35,213 bases of DNA from an uncultured Eubacteriales bacterium (lineage in GTDB: Bacteria; Bacillota; Clostridia; Oscillospirales; QAKW01), in assembly GCA_902492505.1 (NCBI GenBank), contig CABULU010000017.1:1-35213 (forward strand), read 5' to 3'. The translations under genes were made by a program, and so were the position numbers. The notes below the pieces were generated by a model that did not search any database, was not told the origin of the DNA, and worked only from the letters and a program-made list of their open reading frames with translations. Below, in pieces: positions 1 through 8,524 of this stretch (position 1 is the first letter of the stretch; each line of letters opens with the position of its first letter).

Positions 1-1
1 A

Positions 2-1972
2 GGCTGGCTGCGTGAAAAATGGACACAAAGCCCTTTCGGCATTTCGTCCGATATTCGCAGACGGGACGACGAAGGCAGACAACTTTTACATATAAACGAG
101 CTAAAAGACAAGGCGACTGCTCCGCTTATCCGCTTTATCGAGGACATGAAAAAAGCACACGGATGCAGGGACATGCTGCTTGCCGTATGCGGGCTCTTAG
201 ACGATTTGAACGTATCGGAGGCGCTGATATCACGCGCGCGGTATTTTGAGAGCACGGGCGAGCTGCATCTAAGCGACGAATATACGCGTATATATGAAAT
301 TTTCATACAGATGCTGGACAGCATAAACGAAATATTTGGCGATATGAAAATATCGCCGGATGAATTTTACGATATACTCAGCGTCTGCTCCGGCAGCGTC
401 ACGGTCTCCTCCCGTCCGGCATGCACCGACGAAATCATTTTTTCCGGACTGGGCAGAGTGCGCACGGAAAATTTAAAATGCCTATATATCTGCCGTATGA
501 ACGACGGGTTTATCCCAAAAACACCGTCTGACAACAATCTTATTACCGACGCGGACAAACGACTTTTCGCAAAATACGGTATAACCACATCCATGAATTT
601 TGTACAGAGCGCCGCGCGTGAAAAGTTTGACTTTTACAGTGCGCTGACATCCGCCTCACACGAGCTTGTTCTGTCATTTTCCACATTCGAAATAACTGGC
701 GAGGAGCTTTTAAAATCGGAGTTTTTGGAAAATATACAGCGTCTGACAGGTATCAAGGAAATATTTTATGAGACACTGCCGCCGAAATTTCACCTTGTCA
801 GCATTGCAGGTGCCTCGGATCTTGCCGCAAAGCTTAAAAACACGCGCCTTACGGAGGAGGTTTACAAGGCAGGAGGCATTCTGCAAGTCAAAAGAACCGA
901 AAGCAACAGATTAAGCGTCGACATTGTCTACGGGCTGTATTCCAAGAATCTCCGGCTCAGCTTTTCGGGCATTGAGGAGTTTATAAGCTGTCCGTTCAAA
1001 TTTTTTATCGACAGGGGTCTCAGAGTGAGAAAGAACGAAACGGTAGAAATGAATCCGGCGAATATAGGCACTTTTATACACCACGGACTGGAGCGGCTTC
1101 TTTCCGGAGAGTTTGATCTTGAAGGAGATATAAGCTCTCATATAGATGTGATTTCAGACGACTACAAAAACAGCGTCCTTAAAGACTGTACCGGCAGTTC
1201 AAAACGCTGGGACAAGCTTTTTTTACGTGCAAAGGGTGCGCTTGACGGCGCGGCAAACAGCGTTGTAAAGGAAATACACGGCTCTGATTACACGCCCTTT
1301 GATTTTGAAATCGATATATCCCGATACGCGCCGCCCGCCAAGCTTCCCGGTGGATGTACCCTTACCCTTGTCGGCAGTATAGACCGCGTTGATATGCTAA
1401 AATGCAATAACGGACAATTTGCCAAAATAATCGATTATAAAAGCGGCGGTCAGGAATTTTCTCTCAAAAAGATATATAACGGACTGTCAATGCAGCTTCC
1501 CATCTATGCGGGAGCTGTCAAAAGCAGATACCCGGATATAAAAATCGCCGCCATGTACTATCTAAAAGTAGGCGTGCCCGACATTAAGCTTTCCGATAAA
1601 AACGGCATCGACGGTGAGCAGTACCTTGAAAAAACGGAACAGTACTACAAACGCGACGGAATTTTCAGCGCCGAAGCGGCAGAGACCACAAGACTGGGCG
1701 ACGGAATTAAAACACTCAGCAAAATAAAAAAAGACAGACTTGTCAGCGACAGTGCCATTTCACGGCTTATAGACTTTACGCAGCAGAAGATATACGATAC
1801 TGGAGCTTCTGTAATATCGGGCAACGTCTCCGTATCCCCTATTGACGACATTGGCGTCAGTGCATGCGACTGGTGCGATTACGGCGATATCTGCAAAATA
1901 AGCAAAAATCCCGAATGCAGGCGGAAGCTTCAGCCGCTGCCCGACGGATTTTTGGGAGAGGAGGATTTATAG
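2..1972 (+). CDS. addB: ATP-dependent nuclease subunit B (AddB), 5'-truncated by the window
   Basis: C-terminal 656 residues of AddB, the helicase-like/nuclease partner of AddA in double-strand break end resection and Chi recognition. The frame is open from base 2, so the real start lies upstream of the window. Visible: a RecB-type nuclease block near the middle of the last third, with VGSIDRVD followed by KIIDYKSG (the D...DYK metal-binding pattern), and the cysteines of the AddB iron-sulfur cluster, one in EFISCPFKFF (about base 990) and three in CDWCDYGDIC near the C terminus. The iron-sulfur role is known for the family; here only the spacing is seen. The stop TAG is 2 bases before the addA start, with the addA ribosome site (GGGAGAGGAGG) inside the addB tail, so the two are translationally linked. 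Identity is very likely; the only gap is the missing N terminus. Confidence 0.95.
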   Translation, partial: GWLREKWTQSPFGISSDIRRRDDEGRQLLHINELKDKATAPLIRFIEDMKKAHGCRDMLLAVCGLLDDLNVSEALISRARYFESTGELHLSDEYTRIYEIFIQMLDSINEIFGDMKISPDEFYDILSVCSGSVTVSSRPACTDEIIFSGLGRVRTENLKCLYICRMNDGFIPKTPSDNNLITDADKRLFAKYGITTSMNFVQSAAREKFDFYSALTSASHELVLSFSTFEITGEELLKSEFLENIQRLTGIKEIFYETLPPKFHLVSIAGASDLAAKLKNTRLTEEVYKAGGILQVKRTESNRLSVDIVYGLYSKNLRLSFSGIEEFISCPFKFFIDRGLRVRKNETVEMNPANIGTFIHHGLERLLSGEFDLEGDISSHIDVISDDYKNSVLKDCTGSSKRWDKLFLRAKGALDGAANSVVKEIHGSDYTPFDFEIDISRYAPPAKLPGGCTLTLVGSIDRVDMLKCNNGQFAKIIDYKSGGQEFSLKKIYNGLSMQLPIYAGAVKSRYPDIKIAAMYYLKVGVPDIKLSDKNGIDGEQYLEKTEQYYKRDGIFSAEAAETTRLGDGIKTLSKIKKDRLVSDSAISRLIDFTQQKIYDTGASVISGNVSVSPIDDIGVSACDWCDYGDICKISKNPECRRKLQPLPDGFLGEEDL

Positions 1973-1974
1973 TC

Positions 1975-4900
1975 ATGCAGTTTACACCCTCGCAAAAGCT
2001 CGCAGCAGAGCTTGCCGGAGACAGTCTTACAGTAAGTGCCGCCGCAGGCTCAGGCAAAACAGCGGTTTTAGTTGCACGCGTCACCGAGCGGCTTTGCGAC
2101 AAATCAAAACAATGCGATGCGGACAGGCTTTTAATCCTCACATATACCAACGCCGCGGCCGCACAAATGCGGCGCAGAATTTCAAACGCGCTCAGGGATA
2201 AGCTTGCAAAAAATCCCGACAATGACTATATCAGGCATCAGCTTTCTTTACTGCCTGCCGCAAAAATATGCACAATACACGCCGCATGCCTTGACCTTAT
2301 CCGTCAAAACTTTGACAAGTTAGGGCTTGACCCGCAGTTTTCCATAGCGGAGGAGACAAGGCTGGAGCTTATGCGCTCGGAGCTTACGGACGAATTCATA
2401 GAAAATCTGTATGATCGCGCGGACAACGACGAAGGCGCAGAAGCCGTTATAAACTATTTCAGTCGTGGAAGAGATGACAGCGCGCTGTACGACGCATTGC
2501 AAAGCGGTTGCGAATTTCTGCAAAACGAGCCGTATCCGGAGGATTTTATCAAGCTTGCGTGTCACGAAAAGGACAGTGTATTTGATCTGCTGCCCGACAG
2601 GTTTATATACAAATACATACATAAAACCCTGTCCGATATTATTTCTCAATATGATGCGCTTACTGTTCGGGCACAAAGTGCCGGCTTTGAAAAGCTCTGT
2701 GAATTTTACGATAACGAGCGCACTGACATACAACACGTATTGAAATCTGTAACGAAACTTGATTTTAACGGTGCACATGCAGCTGCCCAAATAAAGCTTA
2801 AAAATCACCCTGCGCGCAAAAAGGGCACCGACGAAACCGCATGGAACAGTCTCAAGGAAGAACGGGGACGCCAAAAGGAACGGTTTTTAAAGCTCTGCGA
2901 CGATTTTCTTTATGCAGACGAAAGTAACGTACTAAGTGACAGAAAAAGCGAGCTTTTAATAATAAATCAGTTTTTTACGCTTTGCCTTGAGCTCGAAAAC
3001 AGGCTGAAAGAACAGAGAAAGCGTTTAAAGCTTGTCAGCTTTAACGACGCGGAAAAATACGCATTAGAGCTTTTGATTGAAAGCCACAGCGGCAAAAGTA
3101 TTGTAAAGACAAAGCTTGCCAAAGAACTTTCTTCGTTTTACGATGAGATAATAGTAGATGAATTTCAGGATTGCAGTAAAATACAGGACTATTTATTTCG
3201 CGCTCTTTCAAAAGACGAAAAAAATATTTTTACAGTCGGCGACGTAAAGCAGAGCATTTACCGCTTCAGGAATGCTTTTCCCCGGTTGTTTATAGAAAAA
3301 CTTGAGCATGCGGCACTGCCTCCCGCAGGCGCCGCGGAGCTGACATTCCCGTCAAGGCTGAACCTTGAACACAACTTTCGTTCTCATCCGAAAATTTTAA
3401 ATTTTGTCAACCGTATTTTTGATACCCTTATGACAAAAGAACGCGGCGGCGTCGACTACCGCAGCGGACACAGACTCTCAAACGGAGGATTGTACGACAA
3501 GGACGCACCCGCGTCCGTTACTCTGTCTCTTTTAGTTTCTAACGGACAGGAAAAGCAAACCGCACTTTCGCGGCTTGAGGGCGAAGCAGACTTTATAGCA
3601 CGTAAAATAAAAGAAATTACGGGTACGCTGTCATTCTATGACACGGATAAAAATATACAGCGCACCGTAACATACGGAGATATTGCAATACTGATGCGCG
3701 CTCCGGCAACAACCGGTGCCGTCATAGAAAAGACGCTGGAGGCTGCGGGAATAGGGTGTATAAATAACAATCCGAGCGAAAAGTACCTTGATACTTTGCA
3801 CGTGCGCGACGTTTTAGCATATCTCCAAACCATAGACAATCCATATAACGACATACCGCTTATCACACTCATGTATTCCGACTTTTTCGGCTTTACGGTA
3901 AACGAACTGGGAAAAATACGCGCCCGGAATAAAGATATGCCGTTTTTTGACGCGGTAAAAAATTATGCCCAAAACGATGACAAAACAAAAAACTTTGTTC
4001 AGACGCTGAATAATTTACGGCAAAAAAGCACAGTCACCGACGTTTACGGACTTTTAAATATAATATATGAGCAAAGCGGGATTTTACTGCGTGTACTCAG
4101 CGAGCCCGACGGCGAGGCAGCGCGGGCAAACCTTTTGCTGCTTTTGGATTTTGCGGCAAAATTTGAAAGTCTGCGCTACCGCGGACTCTTTTCATTCATA
4201 AACTACGTCTTAAAGCTGATAGAAAAAGATCAGACCATACCGGCAGCAAGACTGCGAAAGTCGGACAGCTGTGTACACTTGCTGTCGATACACCGCTCAA
4301 AGGGTCTGGAATTTCCCGTTGTATTTCTTGTAACCGCCGGAAATGACATCACAATAAACATCAGCGGCGACATTCTTGCCGACAGCGATCTCGGAGCGGG
4401 CGCATACCTGCGCGACAGCATAAAACACCGTGATTTCAGCACCCTTTGCAGAGCGGCAATAAAGGAAAAAATGAAGGAAGATGAAATTTACGAGTATATA
4501 AGACTTTTATACGTTGCTCTGACACGCGCAAAAAGCCACCTGTTTATCAGTGCCGCCATGAACGCCGCCGACGCAGAAAAGACAATACTGCGCGCCGCCG
4601 AGTCGGGCGGAAATCCGTCCGACTGCGATATCTGCGATAAAAAGAACTTTTTTGCGTGGATACTTTATGCTGTAATGGGATGTGCCGACGCCGCGCCGTT
4701 TGCCGCCTTTGCGGGCGCGGCTCAAGAGCCACGCGACGACGCCGGACTGTTTAATTCCGAAGTTTCTGTGCTTTGCGGTCAAAGCGATGAAAACATTCAG
4801 AAAAGCACAGAAAAAACAAATGACGATGCCGTATTTTCATCCGAATACATAAAAGAAATGATAACGCGCAAATATGCCTTTGAAAAAAGCACACGGATTC

Positions 4901-5499
4901 CGTCAAAGCTGTCGGTATCGGAAATAAAGAATATACAAACTACCGGCACGGAAGTTAAAATAAGTGTTCCGAAGCCGCGCTTTCTTCAAAACGGTATAAC
5001 AGGTGCCGACCGCGGTAACGCAACGCACCGCTTTTTACAGTTTTGCGATTTTGACTCGATCACGGATATGAGCTCGCTTGAGCGCGAAGCAAAACGTCTG
5101 ACGGAAAACGAATTTATTTCAAAACGCGACGGAGAGCTTATTGAAAAGGAGAAAATACTCAGGTTTTTACAAAGCGATACCATGCGCCGTCTCAACACAC
5201 TCGGAACCTGCAACAAAGAACAGCGTTTTTTATTTACACTTCCCGCAAGAAAGGTTATTGATACGGACAGTGAAGAGCCGATAATCATACAGGGCGTTAT
5301 CGACTGCTGGTACATAGAAAACGGAAAGGCCGTAATCGTAGATTATAAAACAGACAGCGTAAAAGACGCCGCGGAGCTTGTGCGCAGATATGAAGTTCAG
5401 CTGAAAATGTATGAAAAAGCACTTTCGGTACTTAACGGAATTACAACCGCACACAAATATATTTACAGCTTTGCGCTGTCCGAATTTATCGAGGTTTAG
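1975..5499 (+). CDS. addA: ATP-dependent helicase/nuclease subunit A (AddA)
   Basis: Complete 1174-aa UvrD/Rep-type helicase with a C-terminal RecB-family nuclease; with AddB it unwinds and resects broken DNA ends for RecA loading. Helicase motifs appear in order: Walker A SAAAGSGKTAVLV near residue 20-32, Walker B IIVDEFQD, motif III VGDVKQSIYRFRNAFP, motif IV LEHNFRSHP, motif V LLSIHRSKGLEFPVVF, motif VI LYVALTRAK. The nuclease block near the C terminus shows QGVIDCWY and VIVDYKTD. The frame is open further upstream (to 1864), but the ATG at 1975 follows AGGAGG and gives the usual start just before the Q-motif (FTPSQ), so I chose it. Length is normal for AddA (about 1150-1250 aa). The gene ends in TAG. 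Confidence 0.97.
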   Translation: MQFTPSQKLAAELAGDSLTVSAAAGSGKTAVLVARVTERLCDKSKQCDADRLLILTYTNAAAAQMRRRISNALRDKLAKNPDNDYIRHQLSLLPAAKICTIHAACLDLIRQNFDKLGLDPQFSIAEETRLELMRSELTDEFIENLYDRADNDEGAEAVINYFSRGRDDSALYDALQSGCEFLQNEPYPEDFIKLACHEKDSVFDLLPDRFIYKYIHKTLSDIISQYDALTVRAQSAGFEKLCEFYDNERTDIQHVLKSVTKLDFNGAHAAAQIKLKNHPARKKGTDETAWNSLKEERGRQKERFLKLCDDFLYADESNVLSDRKSELLIINQFFTLCLELENRLKEQRKRLKLVSFNDAEKYALELLIESHSGKSIVKTKLAKELSSFYDEIIVDEFQDCSKIQDYLFRALSKDEKNIFTVGDVKQSIYRFRNAFPRLFIEKLEHAALPPAGAAELTFPSRLNLEHNFRSHPKILNFVNRIFDTLMTKERGGVDYRSGHRLSNGGLYDKDAPASVTLSLLVSNGQEKQTALSRLEGEADFIARKIKEITGTLSFYDTDKNIQRTVTYGDIAILMRAPATTGAVIEKTLEAAGIGCINNNPSEKYLDTLHVRDVLAYLQTIDNPYNDIPLITLMYSDFFGFTVNELGKIRARNKDMPFFDAVKNYAQNDDKTKNFVQTLNNLRQKSTVTDVYGLLNIIYEQSGILLRVLSEPDGEAARANLLLLLDFAAKFESLRYRGLFSFINYVLKLIEKDQTIPAARLRKSDSCVHLLSIHRSKGLEFPVVFLVTAGNDITINISGDILADSDLGAGAYLRDSIKHRDFSTLCRAAIKEKMKEDEIYEYIRLLYVALTRAKSHLFISAAMNAADAEKTILRAAESGGNPSDCDICDKKNFFAWILYAVMGCADAAPFAAFAGAAQEPRDDAGLFNSEVSVLCGQSDENIQKSTEKTNDDAVFSSEYIKEMITRKYAFEKSTRIPSKLSVSEIKNIQTTGTEVKISVPKPRFLQNGITGADRGNATHRFLQFCDFDSITDMSSLEREAKRLTENEFISKRDGELIEKEKILRFLQSDTMRRLNTLGTCNKEQRFLFTLPARKVIDTDSEEPIIIQGVIDCWYIENGKAVIVDYKTDSVKDAAELVRRYEVQLKMYEKALSVLNGITTAHKYIYSFALSEFIEV

Positions 5500-5546
5500 C
5501 CGCGGTTGCAGTACAGCCTTTACCTTTTAGATGCGCTTAGCGTCGG

Positions 5547-5577
5547 CTGACACAATATATTGCAATAATTTTATAAA
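5547..5577 (+). promoter_or_regulatory. Possible promoter of the Ca-ATPase gene
   Basis: CTGACA (5547-5552) and TATAAA (5572-5577) are separated by 19 bp, longer than ideal. If used, transcription would start near 5584, right at the left arm of the inverted repeat at 5586-5636. The 128-base gap after addA shows no clear terminator. Tentative. Confidence 0.35.
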
Positions 5578-5585
5578 ATAAAAAC

Positions 5586-5636
5586 AAAAGACATGGCATA
5601 TATTTTTCTGTAAGGAGAATTAAAGCCATGTCTTTT
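5586..5636 (+). promoter_or_regulatory. 12-bp perfect inverted repeat enclosing the RBS and covering the start codon
   Basis: AAAAGACATGGC (5586-5597) and GCCATGTCTTTT (5625-5636) are exact reverse complements separated by 27 bases. The Shine-Dalgarno AAGGAG (5612-5617) is in the loop and the ATG (5628-5630) is inside the right arm. In the mRNA this could fold into a hairpin that buries the start codon; in DNA it could be a dimeric repressor site. The pairing is seen directly; the function is inferred. Confidence 0.6.
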
Positions 5637-8189
5637 ATATTACCATGCGATATTAAATACAATCCTCACGGAATACGCTCTCGTGATGTCGAACAGCTGA
5701 GACGGCAGCACGGCGACAACAGCTTTACCCGCCGCCCGCGCAAGACCTTTTTAAGACAATATCTGTCCGCATTCGGAGACCCGATTATAAAAATTCTGCT
5801 TGCGGCGCTGGCACTGAATATTCTTATTGCAATAAAAAACGCCAATATTTACGAACCGCTCGGAATAGCAATCGCTCTGTTTTTGGCTACATTTGTGTCA
5901 ACGCTGTCCGAATACGGAAGTGAAAGCGCCTTTTTAAAGTTAGAACAGCAATCATCGGAGGCAGAGTGCCGCGTAATGCGGGATAAAAAGCTTATAACAC
6001 TGCCTGTAAGCGAGCTTGTTGTCGGCGATACCGTATATCTCAGCGCAGGCGAGCGCGTGCCTGCGGACGGCGTAATTATGCAAGGGAATATATTTACCGA
6101 CCAGTCGGCGCTCAACGGAGAAAGCGCCGAGGTACAAAAAAGTCCCGGAAAAGCGGGCGGGCAGTGGGAGCTGTCATCCAAAAGTCAGATTTTCCGCGGC
6201 AGCGTTATTACGTCCGGCGAGTGCATAATGACTGTAGGGCGTACAGGCGACCGAACATTTTACGGAAATGTCGCCACCGAAATACAAAGCGACGGAATAA
6301 AAAGTCCGCTGACTCAAAAGCTTAGCACGCTTGCAGGAGTTCTGAGCAAAATAGGCTACGGAGCGGCTGTTCTTGTATTCCTTGCCGACCTTTTTAACCT
6401 TTTGGTTTTGGACAATATGTTCAATCTTGCAAATATACGAACGGAAATTCTGACACCGTCCGTCATGATTTCAAACGTACTGCACGCAGTAACGCTCGCA
6501 ATAACAGTAATGGTCGTTGCCATACCCGAGGGTCTGCCTATGATGATAACCGTCGTGCTGTCCGCAAATATGAGAAGACTGAAGCGTGACCATGTACTTG
6601 TACGGCGGCTTATGGGAATTGAAGCAAGCGGCAGCCTTAATATACTGTTTTGCGATAAAACAGGAACGCTCACAAGCGGTCATCTCTCTGTAACCGGGTT
6701 TTACGACTCAAACGGGCGCTTTTTCCGCGAAATACCGTCCGCCGAACGGGAGGATATTTTGTGCTGCTGCCAGCTTGGCAGCGACAGCACAATGATAGGC
6801 AGCAAGCCGGTAGGCGGAAATGCGACCGACCGCGCGGTGCTGAGCTTTGTATACGACAGGGCTTATGACAGTGTAACCGTATCCAAAAAAATCCCGTTTG
6901 ACAGCACAAAAAAATACGCTGCAATAAAGCATGCCGGAACATGGTACATAAAAGGAGCTCCGGAAGTACTGTTTGCCAAAGCGGCGTATGTCAGCGACGC
7001 GCTGAGAGAGTGCTGGCACGAGCTGGTCGGTGAGGGTGTGCGTGTAATAGCGCTTGCCAAAAGCACGGATATGGAGCATTACAATATTATCGGAATACTG
7101 GCAATTAAGGACAGCGTTCGGCGTGATGCCAGATTCTCCGTTAAAACCGTACAGAATGCAGGAATTTACGTCTGTATGGTCACGGGTGACAATGCGGACA
7201 CCGCGAAAGCAGTGGCAGACTCCTGCGGAATACTGACACCTGACGCCGTGACGCTCACAAGCAGCGAAATGGCGCTCCTGTCTGACAGCGAGCTTGCAAA
7301 ATTACTGCCGCGGCTGAAGGTTGTTTCCCGTGCTCTGCCCGCAGACAAAAGCAGGCTTGCAAGAGTATCCCAAAGTGCAGGACTTGTATGCGGCATGACG
7401 GGAGACGGCATAAACGACGCGCCGGCACTCAAACGCGCCGACGTCGGCTTTGCCATGGGCAGCGGCACGGAGGTTGCAAAACAGGCAGGCGACATTGTAA
7501 TACTTGACGACAACTTTACCTCAATTTCCAAAGCAATACTTTACGGCAGAACAATTTTTAAGAGCATACGCAAATTTATAGTATTTCAGCTGACAATGAA
7601 TCTTTGCGCAGTCGGCATATCTATAATCGGACCGTTTATCGGAGTTGACACGCCGGTCACCGTTATGCAGATGCTGTGGATTAACATTATAATGGATACC
7701 CTTGCAGGGCTTGCATATGCGGGAGAGCCGCCGCTTGCACGGTATATGGAGGAAAAACCGATAAGCCGCAGTGAGCACGTATTAAACGGGAAAATGGCAG
7801 GACAGATAATCACTATGGGAGCTTACAGTCTGCTGTTGTGCGTTTTGTTTTTGGCAAGCGGATACTTCAGACAACGATTTGGATTTTATACAGATAATTT
7901 AAGATTTATGACCGCATTTTTCGCCCTGTTTATATTCAGCGGAATATTTGCCAGCTTTTCAGCACGCAGCGACGGAGTCAGGATTTTTGCAAATCTTGCT
8001 CGAAACCGTGCATATGTTTTCATATTCATGCTGATAATCGCGGTTCAGCTCTGGCTTATTTATTTCGGAGGAAGCATGTTCCGCACGTCGGGAATACCGC
8101 TTGGTATGCTTCCGGAAATACTTGCACTTAGTGCCGGTGTTATACCTGCGGACATAATACGTAAACTGATAATACGTAAAAAAAGATAA
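5628..8189 (+). CDS. Calcium-translocating P-type ATPase (P2B/PMCA-like)
   Basis: An 853-aa membrane cation pump that uses ATP to export Ca2+. The phosphorylation site CDKTGTLTSG has its Asp at residue 343. The M4 ion-binding motif is IPEGLPMMITVVLS, the hinge is MTGDGINDAPALKRADVG, and M6 reads MLWINIIMDTLAGLA followed by EPP, the Asn/Asp pattern of calcium pumps with one Ca site. The actuator loop reads LNGES (162-166) where most pumps have TGES. The last part holds four hydrophobic segments. It lacks heavy-metal-binding domains and CPC, which separates it from the CopA in the same window. Start ATG 5628 follows AAGGAG at 10 bases. It stands alone between addBA and serS. The Ca2+ specificity is inferred from motifs; Mn2+ is an alternative. 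Confidence 0.9.
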   Translation: MSFILPCDIKYNPHGIRSRDVEQLRRQHGDNSFTRRPRKTFLRQYLSAFGDPIIKILLAALALNILIAIKNANIYEPLGIAIALFLATFVSTLSEYGSESAFLKLEQQSSEAECRVMRDKKLITLPVSELVVGDTVYLSAGERVPADGVIMQGNIFTDQSALNGESAEVQKSPGKAGGQWELSSKSQIFRGSVITSGECIMTVGRTGDRTFYGNVATEIQSDGIKSPLTQKLSTLAGVLSKIGYGAAVLVFLADLFNLLVLDNMFNLANIRTEILTPSVMISNVLHAVTLAITVMVVAIPEGLPMMITVVLSANMRRLKRDHVLVRRLMGIEASGSLNILFCDKTGTLTSGHLSVTGFYDSNGRFFREIPSAEREDILCCCQLGSDSTMIGSKPVGGNATDRAVLSFVYDRAYDSVTVSKKIPFDSTKKYAAIKHAGTWYIKGAPEVLFAKAAYVSDALRECWHELVGEGVRVIALAKSTDMEHYNIIGILAIKDSVRRDARFSVKTVQNAGIYVCMVTGDNADTAKAVADSCGILTPDAVTLTSSEMALLSDSELAKLLPRLKVVSRALPADKSRLARVSQSAGLVCGMTGDGINDAPALKRADVGFAMGSGTEVAKQAGDIVILDDNFTSISKAILYGRTIFKSIRKFIVFQLTMNLCAVGISIIGPFIGVDTPVTVMQMLWINIIMDTLAGLAYAGEPPLARYMEEKPISRSEHVLNGKMAGQIITMGAYSLLLCVLFLASGYFRQRFGFYTDNLRFMTAFFALFIFSGIFASFSARSDGVRIFANLARNRAYVFIFMLIIAVQLWLIYFGGSMFRTSGIPLGMLPEILALSAGVIPADIIRKLIIRKKR

Positions 8190-8247
8190 AAAAACTGCTA
8201 AAATTCTTTATTGCTATAAAACAATTTGATTTTTATTGCAAAGAATA

Positions 8248-8276
8248 TTGAAAGTTTAGATATTATGGTATATAAT
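8248..8276 (+). promoter_or_regulatory. serS promoter
   Basis: TTGAAA (8248-8253), 17-bp spacer, TATAAT (8271-8276): near-perfect sigma-A promoter. Transcription would begin near 8283, at the base of the T-box leader. Confidence 0.85.
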
Positions 8277-8282
8277 ACAAGT

Positions 8283-8495
8283 GGCTATGATGAAAGAAAA
8301 AGCTGTTTTTTGTGCAAAGAGAGCCGGTGGACGGTGAAAACCGGAGATAGGGGACAGCTTGTTTCCGCTTTCGGAGCCGGCGGTATTCTGCCGCGGGGCA
8401 CGCCCCTTACAGCGTATATGAGCGGCGGGTATCCCGCAATTTGGGTGGCAACACGGAAATCCTCTTCGTCCCATTGGTCGAAGGGGATTTTTTGT
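8283..8495 (+). promoter_or_regulatory. T-box leader (serine) controlling serS
   Basis: tRNA-sensing T-box riboswitch. The conserved T-box block AATTTGGGTGGCAACACGG is at 8438-8456. It holds TGGC (8446-8449), which is complementary to the GCCA 3' end expected of tRNA-Ser (discriminator G73), so it points to serine independently of the downstream gene. Upstream pairing seen: AAGCTGT (8300-8306) with ACAGCTT (8354-8360), enclosing CCGGT (8324-8328) with ACCGG (8340-8344), a Stem I-like arrangement. A TCC at 8364-8366 is a candidate serine specifier codon, but I cannot fix the specifier loop without folding. It ends in the intrinsic terminator listed next. Uncharged tRNA-Ser would favour the antiterminator and raise SerS synthesis. 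Confidence 0.9.
8457..8495 (+). terminator. T-box regulatory terminator
   Basis: AAATCCTCTTCG (8457-8468) pairs with CGAAGGGGATTT (8479-8490) around a 10-base loop and runs into T's. This is the alternative fold to the antiterminator of the T-box. Confidence 0.9.
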
Positions 8496-8524
8496 TTTTT
8501 AAATTTTTTCAGGAGGAAATAAAA

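Noticed and set aside
1864..1974. Longer N terminus for AddA
   Set aside because: It overlaps the addB end; the ATG at 1975 has the ribosome site and begins at the normal Q-motif.
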